20,350 nt of DNA from JAGGVT01 sp965369605 (GCA_965369605.1 CBDURE010000057.1:1-20350); one strand, 5' to 3'. Counted from the stretch's first letter, positions 7,559 to 16,057 are shown. The notes: generated by a model from the sequence alone, not told the origin. Program-made: numbers and translations.

Positions 7559-7645
7559 GATATTATCCCACCCACTGATGCTATCGTTGAATAACAACAA
7601 TAATTCAAACAGTTGATCACCAAGGTCATCTGGAGGTAAATGGTG

Positions 7646-10525
7646 ATGAGAATTTTTGGATTTGGACTACTAACAGCGCTCGTTATGCTTTGGGCGATAA
7701 GCTGCAGCAGCGGCTCCGAACCGGTTACACCAGGATCATCTTTTGTGGATAATCCTGCCAATGATTTCCCGCTGTATGTCAGCGATTTTGACGTCGATGG
7801 TTCACCGTCAGGTGGCAACGGCGCTCTCGGTGTCTTTGAGGTTCACATCGACACCAACACTCTCGAATATGAGATGAATCCATTAAGAAGCAACGCAGCA
7901 TCAACAAAGGATACTCTTGAGGTTATCGACATAACCAACTTCATGACATTGGTGCCATGCAGAGACTGCGCCGCTCTTTTAGAAGTTGGCTTTACAGGCA
8001 CATATGACAGGCTTAATCTTCGTTTTGGAATTAAGCACCCATTCGCTGCGCCTAATTTCTCCGAGCCTATCAGCGGGAGGAATCGAGCGGACCTGCATAT
8101 CTTCAACGTTGAAGGAATGCTGGTATTCGCAGACAATGCGACATTATATCCCGAGCTGGGCGTCAGGATGAGCACCATAGACAGATTGGCAAACGCGGAG
8201 GGTTACTCAGGTTACCTTGATGAGTCGCTTGATAACATCCTGCCGACAAACGCGGATATTCATCCCTATAAGACATTTTTTGTCAATTACGAGGACGGCA
8301 ACTATGCCCCATCCAACGAATTTGGCTTTGCAAGTCTTATATCACCAAGCGGATATATGGTTATGAGACAGGGTTCCCTGCAGGATACACGTTTTTACTA
8401 CGTTAATCACACACCGGGCGAACAGCTGAATTTCCTCTTTGTTGTTCAGGCAGGCTGGGGAGCATCGACTGAAAATTATACTCAAAGATTCCAGGCGGTT
8501 TATGACTGTCCGCAGTTTAACAAGAAAGCCGCGAGTTTTGTTGAAGTCGAAGTCATGGGCGACCTTATCGCCGGTGACCCGTCATCAGCATGCGATGTCC
8601 ATGTGGATGTTCTTGATATCAACTACGATACACCGGTTGGTACCGGACTTGGTGAAATGCTTGATGAAAGCACCATTTCATCGATTAAAATTGAGGTACC
8701 GAATGTAACATCCGGAGTATTGGAATTTGTCAGTCCGATACCTCTCAGTGGTGACCCACGAGACCCCCAGAACCCGCTGCATTTCGAATTCGAAATCAGG
8801 AACCTGGATGGCGAAACAGAGGGTACATACAATGGGCTGGTTGAGGTAATTGACAGCTACGCACCCAGTCAGAATCCAAATCCGATTATCGGAGACAATG
8901 ACGGTTCCGAGCGCGTTGAGGTTGGTTTAAATCCACTCACCGGGCTTTTTGAAATAGATCACTTCTCGACATACATGTCACTTAGCGTAGTAATTGGCGA
9001 AGCGAATCAGCCTCCGGTCGCGGTGTTCCACACTGTGCCTTCGGCTGACTGTTATTTGCCAAGAGAAGTTGACATTCTTATTGACGCATCAGATTCGTTT
9101 GACCCGAACTTCGGTTCAGGCCCATGCGGCGATGTTGTTACGTATGAATTCGACTTTGAATGGAACGGCGTTCTTGCTGATTTCTCACCTGATTACACTG
9201 GTACTGACTCAGCACGAATCTACCAGTTCCTGCAGAGTGGCCCTAATGTTATCGGAGTAAGAGTAGCAGACGGATGTGTTCCGCCACTCAGCAGTCCCAT
9301 TGAAGCTTTGAACGTTATCATTGGCAACCCGGAAGAGTTCAGGCCTGAACAGACTAGACTCGCCCAGCCAATGAATACTAATGAAAACCCGGCAAACCTC
9401 TTTCAACCGGTTTTAAACACAACTCCGATGTGCGTTTCTGGAAACAACGTTTATGTCGCATGGACAGCTCATGACACGGATCTTGGTCTGGACTATGTCT
9501 ATGCTGCAAGAAGCGCGGACGGTGGATGTACATGGGGTGACGAGGAAAAGATTTATCACCACGCGAATTGTGCTGTTGTAACATACGTATTTGTCGCTCT
9601 CGACACACTTGCAGATGGCAGCCCGATTCTGATGGTAATCAGTCCGGGTACTGTAACTTGTAACTTCCAGGCTTGGTTCTTCATTGGACGAAATATGGCT
9701 GGTAACACCGTTGACTGGGGCGAGGAGCACGCGGCTGACCTTTATGGCGCCAAGAGTGCGTTTATCGACCTGAAGGGACACCCGACTGATGAAACAATTG
9801 CTTACATGGTGCAGTGGCGATATGACGATGATGCGCCCAATAACCTTATGTTCGTAAAGGCTAAATATATCGGATCACCAGAACCTTTCTTCCCCCACTG
9901 GGAAGTTAATATCGGCCAGACAATCTACAATATCGACCTTGAACTTGAAGATACAGGACCTGACCCCAAGATGCATGTGGTTTACAACACAAACACGCAG
10001 GTCAAGTACCTGACTCTCATGCCAACCGAATGGACAACACCGGTTGTTGAAGGTCCAATTACAGTCACAACAGTTGGAGAGAATGATTCGAAATTCGCAA
10101 GGCTGACTCTCGACAGGTTCAATATGCCGATAGTCGTTTACCAGGCGAAATATCCCGGCACTGATTACAACATTCTTCTAAAAGCCGGAACTGGTTCACC
10201 TGTTACATTCCCCGCAACGCCTGACTTCTATACCGATCTGACAGGCGATCAGCAGCGACCGGAACTCAGGTTTAACGACTATTTCGGTGACTGGTGGATG
10301 GTTTACGATGATGGCAGCCAGATTTACTATGAAACACTCGACTCTTCTTTCACATCCACAGCAAATGGTGTTGTGAACACAGAAGACCCGGGCACTGATT
10401 ATTACTATTTTGACCCCTCTATCGTTTTCAATCCGGCTGAGCACTCGGTTAACGTTGTCTGGGTCAGGGCTGAGAACGTTCCAGAGCCTTATGAGGTCGG
10501 TTGTTTCTTCAATCGAACGAACTAG
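7646..10525 (+). CDS. Large lipoprotein with family N-terminal module, PKD-like domain and sialidase-like Asp-box region
   Basis: About 959 residues from the ATG at 7646. GGAGGT (7632-7637) lies 8 nt before this ATG but only 2 nt before the earlier in-frame ATG at 7640, so 7646 is preferred. The signal peptide ends in the lipobox WAIS-C (Cys about 20), so the mature protein is lipid-anchored. Rough layout: a module at about 60-440 that opens with GALGVFEVHIDTNTLEYEMN and PLR and is shared with the lipoproteins at 11696-14385 and 17873-20131; a PKD-like beta-sandwich at about 456-560 (QPPVAVF, then IDASDSFDP); then a long beta-rich region with an Asp-box, SADGGCTWGDE, near 623-633, typical of sialidase-type beta-propellers. 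Many paired cysteines suit an extracytoplasmic site. No catalytic sialidase residues were identified. A binding or surface role is inferred. A strong terminator follows. Confidence 0.85.
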   Translation: MRIFGFGLLTALVMLWAISCSSGSEPVTPGSSFVDNPANDFPLYVSDFDVDGSPSGGNGALGVFEVHIDTNTLEYEMNPLRSNAASTKDTLEVIDITNFMTLVPCRDCAALLEVGFTGTYDRLNLRFGIKHPFAAPNFSEPISGRNRADLHIFNVEGMLVFADNATLYPELGVRMSTIDRLANAEGYSGYLDESLDNILPTNADIHPYKTFFVNYEDGNYAPSNEFGFASLISPSGYMVMRQGSLQDTRFYYVNHTPGEQLNFLFVVQAGWGASTENYTQRFQAVYDCPQFNKKAASFVEVEVMGDLIAGDPSSACDVHVDVLDINYDTPVGTGLGEMLDESTISSIKIEVPNVTSGVLEFVSPIPLSGDPRDPQNPLHFEFEIRNLDGETEGTYNGLVEVIDSYAPSQNPNPIIGDNDGSERVEVGLNPLTGLFEIDHFSTYMSLSVVIGEANQPPVAVFHTVPSADCYLPREVDILIDASDSFDPNFGSGPCGDVVTYEFDFEWNGVLADFSPDYTGTDSARIYQFLQSGPNVIGVRVADGCVPPLSSPIEALNVIIGNPEEFRPEQTRLAQPMNTNENPANLFQPVLNTTPMCVSGNNVYVAWTAHDTDLGLDYVYAARSADGGCTWGDEEKIYHHANCAVVTYVFVALDTLADGSPILMVISPGTVTCNFQAWFFIGRNMAGNTVDWGEEHAADLYGAKSAFIDLKGHPTDETIAYMVQWRYDDDAPNNLMFVKAKYIGSPEPFFPHWEVNIGQTIYNIDLELEDTGPDPKMHVVYNTNTQVKYLTLMPTEWTTPVVEGPITVTTVGENDSKFARLTLDRFNMPIVVYQAKYPGTDYNILLKAGTGSPVTFPATPDFYTDLTGDQQRPELRFNDYFGDWWMVYDDGSQIYYETLDSSFTSTANGVVNTEDPGTDYYYFDPSIVFNPAEHSVNVVWVRAENVPEPYEVGCFFNRTN

Positions 10526-10550
10526 TGGAACAATCATATTAAATACAAAC

Positions 10551-10576
10551 GCCCGGCTAAATGCCGGGCTTTTTTA
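10551..10576 (+). terminator. Intrinsic terminator of the large lipoprotein
   Basis: A perfect GCCCGGC-taaat-GCCGGGC hairpin is followed by TTTTTTATT, 25 nt after the stop codon. Confidence 0.92.
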
Positions 10577-10600
10577 TTGCTGGAATGGTTGTTTTTTATA

Positions 10601-10726
10601 TCTCATCCCCCCCTTAATCCCCCCGCGATCGGGGGGAGATGTTTTTTGCATTTGTAAACAATATATCTGATCTATATACTTGCGAAGGGAAGAAACAACA
10701 CTCTCCCTCCCCGCTTGCGGGGAGGG
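10601..10726. repeat. Two C/G-rich hairpin repeats
   Basis: CCCCCC-gcgatc-GGGGGG (10619-10636) lies within flanking catcccc / gagatg sequence. CCCTCCCCGC-tt-GCGGGGAGGG (10705-10726) is followed by a G-rich tail ending near 10738 that resembles the right end of the 2921-3061 element. Both are non-coding dispersed-repeat types. Confidence 0.55.
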
Positions 10727-10750
10727 CTGGGGTGGAGGCTTCTTGTTTGC

Positions 10751-10855
10751 CGGGTGCCGCCCATAAAGCCGTCTCGGCTTTATGGGTGACATGTTGCTAA
10801 GTTCCGCATTTTCACCCACAAATCACAAAAAGACGTGATGTGTGGGCGGCACCCG
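10751..10855. repeat. Cloverleaf-type palindromic element, copy B (complete)
   Basis: Perfect 13-bp terminal inverted repeats, CGGGTGCCGCCCA / TGGGCGGCACCCG, enclose two further hairpins: CCATAAAGCCG-tct-CGGCTTTATGG (10761-10785) and a second stem CCCACAAATCAC / GTGATGTGTGGG (one mismatch) near 10824-10846. The whole 105 bp could fold as a multi-arm junction in DNA or RNA. Copies are at 5801 (truncated) and 11483 (complete). Confidence 0.7.
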
Positions 10856-10941
10856 ATGGTTATCAGGTAAATGCTATGTTTGAAAATCAACATGCTTTCC
10901 CGACAGGCTCTTAAACCATCTGCTATTTGTCCATAAAACTA

Positions 10942-10965
10942 AAATCCTCCCAAAAGGGAGGATTT
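10942..10965. terminator. Hairpin, possible terminator or repeat
   Basis: AAATCCTCCC-aaaa-GGGAGGATTT is a perfect 10-bp stem with a tetraloop. There is no long T-run. It is downstream of the small minus-strand ORF at 11045-11152 and could end its transcript; otherwise it is a stand-alone repeat. Confidence 0.4.
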
Positions 10966-11044
10966 AGAGGGAATTAACAGGAAACGCGGGTCGTGATAGG
11001 AATGCGATAAAACATTCGCCTATATTCAGGCTCCCCGCAGCCTT

Positions 11045-11152
11045 TTAATCTTCGGTAATCAAGCCCATAGATCTGAAGTTACGATCACTGCCCAGAACAA
11101 AGAGAAATATCAAGGCAGACGGCAGGCTAAATATGGATTTTAGAAATTTCAT
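11045..11152 (-). CDS. Possible 35-residue hydrophobic small protein
   Basis: The peptide starts MKFLKSIFSLPSALIFLFVL and ends in a polar GSDRNFRSMGLITED. The N-terminal half is a basic-then-hydrophobic segment like a signal peptide or single membrane helix. AGGTGA lies about 5 nt before the ATG. AGGCT-gcgggg-AGCCT directly after the stop (about 11028-11043) may be a terminator stem. It is the only plausible gene between 10526 and 11695. Against it: it is very short, and a chance frame of this length is common. I recognise no family. It could be a small membrane or signalling peptide, or a decayed gene start. Confidence 0.35.
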   Translation of the reverse strand: MKFLKSIFSLPSALIFLFVLGSDRNFRSMGLITED

Positions 11153-11392
11153 GTATTTCACCTTCACCCTTTTATATAACAATAAACATGCCAGTTTAAG
11201 CATAACACTGACGTTCCAAACAAAAACTCTCTCATCTCCTTAGATACCATTATTTATGCGCTTTTTAGGATTACATCAAGTTGTCAGGAAGTTGTCAGGC
11301 TGAAACACAGATTTAAAAATGATGCTATTCACAAAAAAGAATCAAAAAAGTGATGCAATATACATCACTGGAGCAAAAGCAAACGTAAATAA
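11153..11392. other. Gene-free stretch with minor repeats
   Basis: No coding frame was found. A tandem agttgtcagg repeat is at about 11279-11298, and AGTGATG-caatata-CATCACT (11349-11369) is a perfect 7-bp inverted repeat. Their roles are unknown. Confidence 0.4.
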
Positions 11393-11623
11393 CACCATGC
11401 TTTAGGGCTTGTTGAAAAACCTATTTCGAAATTGAATTGAAACATATTGCAGGGGTCGGGGGTAAGGTCTGGTTTAACAATCTGGGTGCCGCCTATAAAG
11501 CCGTCCCGGCTTTATAGGTGATGGCAGCGAAGCTATGCATTTCACCCACAACCACAAAAAGACGTGGTTGAGGGCGGCACCCGGAATTGTAATAGATTTT
11601 TCAACAAGCTCTTTAGCATGGTG
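11393..11623. mobile_element. MITE-like element, 231 bp, 27-bp terminal inverted repeats
   Basis: The left end CACCATGCTTTAGGGCTTGTTGAAAAA-type sequence (11393-11419) matches the reverse complement of 11597-11623 at 24 of 27 positions; the inner 15 bp are the same ends as the element at 5834-5978. The cloverleaf repeat copy C (11483-11583) lies inside it, so one element has inserted in the other. No transposase gene lies within it. Confidence 0.65.
11483..11583. repeat. Cloverleaf-type palindromic element, copy C (nested)
   Basis: Ends GGGTGCCGCC (11484-11493) / GGCGGCACCC (11573-11582). The first internal hairpin is CCTATAAAGCCG-tcc-CGGCTTTATAGG. The second is CAACCAC-aaaaagac-GTGGTTG. Relative to copy B, a C:G pair in hairpin 1 has become T:A and a T:A pair in hairpin 2 has become C:G, so base pairing is kept. 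Confidence 0.7.
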
Positions 11624-11639
11624 CTATTCATGATATGTT

Positions 11640-11652
11640 GGTGTCAGACACC
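11640..11652. repeat. REP-like palindrome GGTGTCAGACACC
   Basis: A 13-bp hyphenated palindrome just downstream of the minus-strand propeller lipoprotein. Relatives are at 14608, 14640 and 17666. Its sequence resembles the ends of the REP-transposase element at 16003-16764. Confidence 0.55.
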
Positions 11653-11695
11653 TTGAAAACAACCCAGCTCACCAATCGTACCTATCCCTTTATTT

Positions 11696-14385
11696 TTAAT
11701 CGCATAACTGGATAATATACAACCCGTATGAACCTGCAACCAGGACAGCATGATCAAAATCGATCGAAATATCCATGATTTCCACGTCCGTTTCAAGTGA
11801 GCTGAAGATGTAAGGCATTAATGGATCACTTATGTCAATTACAATCATCCCGCTGTTTGCTGCAAGATAGGCAAAATCACCCTCAACGTTGACTTTCACG
11901 ACTGTGCCATCTATTGGAAGATTACTGACTAATTCGGGATTAAATGGATCACTCACATCAATTACCTTAAATCCGTTTATACCATCAGCGACATATGCGT
12001 ATACACCTGAAACGTCGACACCATTTGCATCTTCAGTAGATACATCACTGACAACGCGAGCAGTTCCGGGAATGCTAATATCAGCAATCTGCATCCCGTT
12101 CTCACCCATGGCAATAAACATAAATCCATCTTTAACAACTACATCCAAAGGATCACCGGTTACCATAAACCCGCCCGCCTGAAATGGGTTTGCTGGATCA
12201 TCAATATTGTTAATACTTACTCCTGATTCACCGATATATGCATATTGAGAATCAAGCTGAACTGAAAACATATCATAACCGCATCCCATATTTGAACACA
12301 TTTGCATTGGAACGTAAGGATTGCTGATATCAACGATATACCAGAAAGCAGGCCTATATAAGAATTCACTTCCCCATGCTCCCAGAAGAGCGTAATCATT
12401 ATTTACATCCAGTGTAATAACTCCTCTAACTATGTGCAAATTTCCCAATAACACAGGATCAGCCGGAATAGATAAGTCCATGATTCTCAATTCACCATCA
12501 CGATCCAGAGCGCAGTAATTGATGGCTACATACATCAGATCATTATCGACTATAGCGCCATAAATGCCATAGGTCCTGATTTCATCTATATAGCTCATAG
12601 ATTGTGGATTTCTGATGTCTATAGATTTCAAACCATCATCTCTATCAGCAAGCAATAAATAATCATCTTTGATAGCTATGCCCTCGGCACATTCAGAGTC
12701 AAGACTGCCAAGGGTCTGCGGATTAAGTGGATTACTGATATCAATAGCTGTTACACCATAATACCAGTCAGCAACGTAAGCTGTGTTTGATACGATTTGA
12801 ATTTCAAAACCATTGTTTACTGGAATAGATGAAGCAATTATTGGGTTATGAAGGTCTGTTATGTCAATCACATATCCATAATTTCCGACAACATATGCAT
12901 AGTTTTCCTTGATCACTACATCACGACCATGTGTAGCTGAACCCAGAGAAGATATTAACTCTGGCATATTCGGATTCCCTATATCAACAATAAAAAAACC
13001 ATCATCACTAACCAAAAATGCAAAATCACCATCTACAGCTACTCCTTCAATGTTATCCGTAGTAATTACTCCCTCGATTACCGGATTTGATGGTTGAATA
13101 ATATTCACAATCGCAAATTCATCCCCTACTACATAAACGTATTCTCCCCTGATCGCAACATTCCTTGCGAAATCACAAACATTAACATGGCTGAAAAGTT
13201 CCGGATTAAGCGGGTCACTGATATCAATGATTTTTAGTTCACCCCGCCCATCCGCAATGCAGGCAACATCCCCCTCAACATCAATTTCGTACGCCTTTTC
13301 TGTTTTAAAACGCGCGACAACCTCAAGATTTGACATGTCACTGATATCGACAACTTTCATGCCATGATCGTAATCCGCAACATATGCGTAGTTGCCATTT
13401 ACAGCAACATCCTGGCAATAATCAAGTGTATGAATAGTATGGATTATTCCTGGATTATCAGGGATGCAAACTGTTTGATGTTTTACAGTTATTGAAACCT
13501 GATCATATAACACCAGTGTTCCTGAATTGCTGGATTTCCCGATGATAAAACCCTGATACTCCCCTTCTGATGCGCCAGCGTTATTAATAATTTCAGTTCG
13601 CCAGGTATCTGTATTAATTTGTGAAAAATCAACAAAAGGCATACTGGTAATTTCCGGGCAATAAATCTGCACTGCGTTAACATCATCTTGCCAGTCTCGA
13701 ACCACAACTTCTATATTAGTTGATGAGCCAGTCGTGTCATACAGTCTTCCCTGGACAAATTCTGTGATTTCATATGGCTCTTCACAATTTTCTGGATAAG
13801 ATGCATCAACCGCAAACTGAATATCGAAGTTGCTGTTAGGGCATCTGATTTGGAAATTCTCCTGGAGCCACATTAGTCCTGTGAAAGCGCGATTAATTTC
13901 GTGTTTTGCATACGCTTTGAACGGATTTGCGATTTGCCCGCCCGGAATGTCCCAAAGTGGTGTCCAGTTGTCGGCATTGAGGAGTATGTGACCATCGTCA
14001 TCAGTGAAGATAATGAGCCTGACATCGTAACCAGTTGCCCAAGTGGGATTGTGCAGCTGGATATCAACATCGACGACTTCCTCGACCGGATCCCAGCTGT
14101 TAACTGTAATCAGCGGGTCAGGAATCATGCCTGTTACATTGCGTTGAGAGTGCGGTTTGGCTGGATAGTCGCGGACAGGGATTCGATATCGAAACTTATC
14201 TCCCATATACCACAGAGCGAATGGTTTACTGAATTTCCATCCAATTCAACAACCGGAAGATTCTGATTAGTATCATTGATGAAATACGATGGAGCCGTTG
14301 GACTTTTCCCCCCGGACGAACAACCGATGATCAGTAATAGGTTAATTACTACTATTACTACCTTTCCTGTTACATTCTTCATCAT
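11696..14385 (-). pseudogene. Lipoprotein with family N-terminal module and about 14 LVIVD-type blades, frameshifted
   Basis: Two overlapping frames make one gene. The first (14385 to 14134) has GGGAG before a double ATG, a lipobox LIIG-C at Cys22 and the family signature (CGIWEISFDIESLSATIQPN, then R), then meets TAA. The second is open across 14206-11696 and takes up the same module without a gap: against the lipoprotein at 17873, TLNA aligns with GIDA and NVTGMIP with NITLLIP, and only the two residues H-F between them are missing. A 7-nt deletion near 14140 would explain both the loss and the shift. The module (about 240 further residues, ending LYDQVSITV) is followed by repeats of the form YAYVADxxxGLxVIDISDPxNP, about 14 of them, enough for two seven-bladed propellers. 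The rest of the frame is intact. The shift may be a recent mutation or a sequencing error; no slippery heptamer is present. Confidence 0.75.
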
Positions 14386-14448
14386 TCGTCTCCCTGTTAT
14401 TACATTTTACCAACCATCGTAAACAATAAATCTTATAACTTCTAATCT

Positions 14449-14477
14449 AGTATACTCTATCAGAATAATAACCACAA
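14449..14477 (-). promoter_or_regulatory. Promoter of the frameshifted propeller lipoprotein
   Basis: On the minus strand, TTGTGG (14477-14472) and TATACT (14454-14449) are 17 bp apart, about 64 nt before the start codon. Confidence 0.5.
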
Positions 14478-14542
14478 TGCAGGCTGTCAGGCTCTTTCAT
14501 ATATTCTGCACAATGATGCTGTGAGGCATGAACAGGCGGTGG

Positions 14543-14575
14543 AATAGCAGAGGGTTTAAACCCTCTGTTATTTTT
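14543..14575. repeat. Dispersed hairpin, second copy of the 4520-4555 unit
   Basis: AATAGCAGAGGG-tttaaa-CCCTCTGTTATT followed by TTT. It matches the inner hairpin at 4520-4555 except that one G-C pair is now G-T. Here it lies between two divergent promoters and after no gene end, so it is a repeat and not simply a terminator. Confidence 0.65.
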
Positions 14576-14607
14576 CATCAAATGATTTGAAATTAACTTG
14601 GGATACC

Positions 14608-14652
14608 GGTGTCAGACACATTGACGATACCATTATCAAGGTGTTTGACACC
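14608..14652. repeat. Pair of REP-like palindromes
   Basis: GGTGTCAGACACA (14608-14620) and GGTGTTTGACACC (14640-14652) are near-identical palindromes 32 bp apart start to start, upstream of the propeller gene at 14798. Paired REPs of this kind are the usual substrate of REP-associated transposases. Confidence 0.55.
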
Positions 14653-14720
14653 AACATCAACACCAGCATCAATTGCAAAATGCCACATTCTGATGAATTG
14701 GCATTCGACCCTTTTTGATT

Positions 14721-14729
14721 TGCTATAAT
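14721..14729 (+). promoter_or_regulatory. Extended -10 promoter of the secreted propeller gene
   Basis: TGCTATAAT, identical to the nonamer at 7550-7558. TTGGCA upstream is 20 bp away, too far for a classical -35, so the extended -10 probably carries the promoter. Confidence 0.5.
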
Positions 14730-14797
14730 TAATATATACTGGCAATGTTTTAACAGCTTATATTTACTAATTTTAAATCAAAGATTTTGAGGTTTGA

Positions 14798-15832
14798 ATG
14801 ATGAACTCCAACATAATTAAAATGTGCATTGCCGTTTCACTTTTTGTTTTCTGTCTTGCTGGCTTTTCCGCAGCGCAGCAGCATTACCGTATGACAAGCG
14901 AAGACACGAAAAGTATTGTCAAACTTATAAACCCGGCTGTTACCGGTTCACTTTTGATGATGGAGATTCCTGTCGCCCTTGACGTACTCAATGGTTACGC
15001 GTATGTGATAACGGACAAATCTCTTAACGTGGTTCTTGTGGAGCCGGTATCGGAGATTAATCTTATTTCCACAACCGCGACTTGCGCGAATCCGTCAAGT
15101 ATTGCGGTAATCGCGGATTATGCCTATGTCCTCTGCCCTGATATAGGAGTCCAGGTTTTTAATATCTCTGATAAAACAAAGCCGGTTTTGAAAAATACTC
15201 TGGGTGGATTGAATCCCGTTGATTGCGCAGTCATTGATAATAGTCTTTTTGTGGTATCACGTGATGATGATTCCGGAACAGGCTGGCTGTGCAGTATTAA
15301 CACTCTGGAATCTGATAAACCGTCCGTTGAGAAACTTTTCTCTGTTGATGGCCGGATACTGGCATTCGATTGTGACAACAGTGGGATTTATGCTATTTGC
15401 GAAATGAAATCTGACAGCGCGGACGGCTTGAATCTGGTTAACTTCCACTTTGGCGCTGGAAAGCTCAACATTATGGGTACTCTGGAAAGTATTAGCGCTG
15501 ATGTTGATTCCGTAATGATTGATGGCAATATCCTTTATGCTGTCGATTCATCATTCGGCGTTTACGCATACGATGTGGAGGGCGACACTCCCAAGTTTTT
15601 AAGTAAATTGAAACTAAAAGGCACACCGGGTGATATTGATATTTACTCCGATGCAGCTTTTGTCTGCTGCCAGTCAGGCGGTTTGATTATTGTTGATATC
15701 TCTGATCCCTCTAATATGAAAATCAACAATAAAGCGGTAACTCCGGGTAAAATGCTTGACGCTGTCGCTGGTGATAAACTTGTTTACACCGTGGATGATT
15801 ACGGTGTCCAGATTGTTAAATTGCTGGATTAA
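14798..15832 (+). CDS. Secreted seven-blade LVIVD-like beta-propeller protein
   Basis: 344 residues. GAGG (14789-14792) precedes a double ATG (14798 and 14801); the second has the better 8-nt spacing. The signal peptide covers about 1-26 (FCLAGFSAA, then QQ), with no lipobox, so it is free in the periplasm or outside. After a 30-residue lead, seven repeats follow, each with a hydrophobic pair like YAYV, a gap, then V-x-[IV]-[FVYN]-x-[IV]. The clearest are IADYAYVLCPDIGVQVFNIS and GLIIVDISDPSN. Seven is the standard count for a closed propeller. Its repeats resemble those of the neighbouring lipoprotein at 11696-14385, which is transcribed divergently, but it lacks the lipid anchor and N-terminal module. 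A ligand-binding or scaffold role is likely; no catalytic residues were identified. Confidence 0.8.
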   Translation: MMNSNIIKMCIAVSLFVFCLAGFSAAQQHYRMTSEDTKSIVKLINPAVTGSLLMMEIPVALDVLNGYAYVITDKSLNVVLVEPVSEINLISTTATCANPSSIAVIADYAYVLCPDIGVQVFNISDKTKPVLKNTLGGLNPVDCAVIDNSLFVVSRDDDSGTGWLCSINTLESDKPSVEKLFSVDGRILAFDCDNSGIYAICEMKSDSADGLNLVNFHFGAGKLNIMGTLESISADVDSVMIDGNILYAVDSSFGVYAYDVEGDTPKFLSKLKLKGTPGDIDIYSDAAFVCCQSGGLIIVDISDPSNMKINNKAVTPGKMLDAVAGDKLVYTVDDYGVQIVKLLD

Positions 15833-15886
15833 GAGATAAATAGAACAGCTAAGCAATAATGTCCGAACAAAAGGAGATGAGAACAA

Positions 15887-15994
15887 ATGAGGGGATACTT
15901 TATCTTTCTGTGCTTTATTTCTATTTGCTTCTATGCGACGGATTCCCTTTCTGAGGAGTATAGCTATTCTAGTAATGACAGAATAAGGTGGTAA
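15887..15994 (+). pseudogene. 35-codon signal-peptide fragment, probably a gene start cut by the REP element
   Basis: AAGGAG lies about 10 nt before the ATG. The peptide opens MRGYFIFLCFISICFYATDS, a good signal peptide, then only about 15 polar residues before a stop. The last codons run into the ggtggtaaa repeats that lead into the transposase element's left end at 16003. It starts 54 nt after the propeller gene, so it may have been second in that operon. The reading is that a longer secreted-protein gene lost its 3' part when the element inserted; a genuine micro-peptide is the alternative. Confidence 0.45.
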
Positions 15995-16022
15995 AGGTGG
16001 TAAAGGGGACAGGCACTTTTTA

Positions 16023-16051
16023 TTGACCGATAAACACTGATATGTTACAAT
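16023..16051 (+). promoter_or_regulatory. Promoter of the REP transposase
   Basis: TTGACC (16023-16028) and TACAAT (16046-16051) have exact 17-bp spacing. The -10 ends 6 nt before the ATG, so the transcript should begin at or next to the start codon. No ribosome-binding site is present, which fits leaderless translation. Confidence 0.6.
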
Positions 16052-16057
16052 TCCGGC

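Noticed and set aside
7425..7616. 63-codon frame upstream of the large lipoprotein
   Set aside because: It has no ribosome-binding site, overlaps the promoter region and has a low-complexity asparagine end.
7646..10525. Sialidase activity for the large lipoprotein
   Set aside because: Only an Asp-box, a structural motif, is visible; the arginine triad and catalytic residues of sialidases were not found.
14130..14210. Programmed ribosomal frameshift in the propeller lipoprotein
   Set aside because: No slippery heptamer or following hairpin is visible near the junction, and the paralogue indicates missing bases.
14134..14385. An independent 83-residue lipoprotein gene
   Set aside because: Its sequence continues in another frame into the large propeller frame, and the paralogue at 17873 shows the two parts joined, so it is the broken start of one gene.
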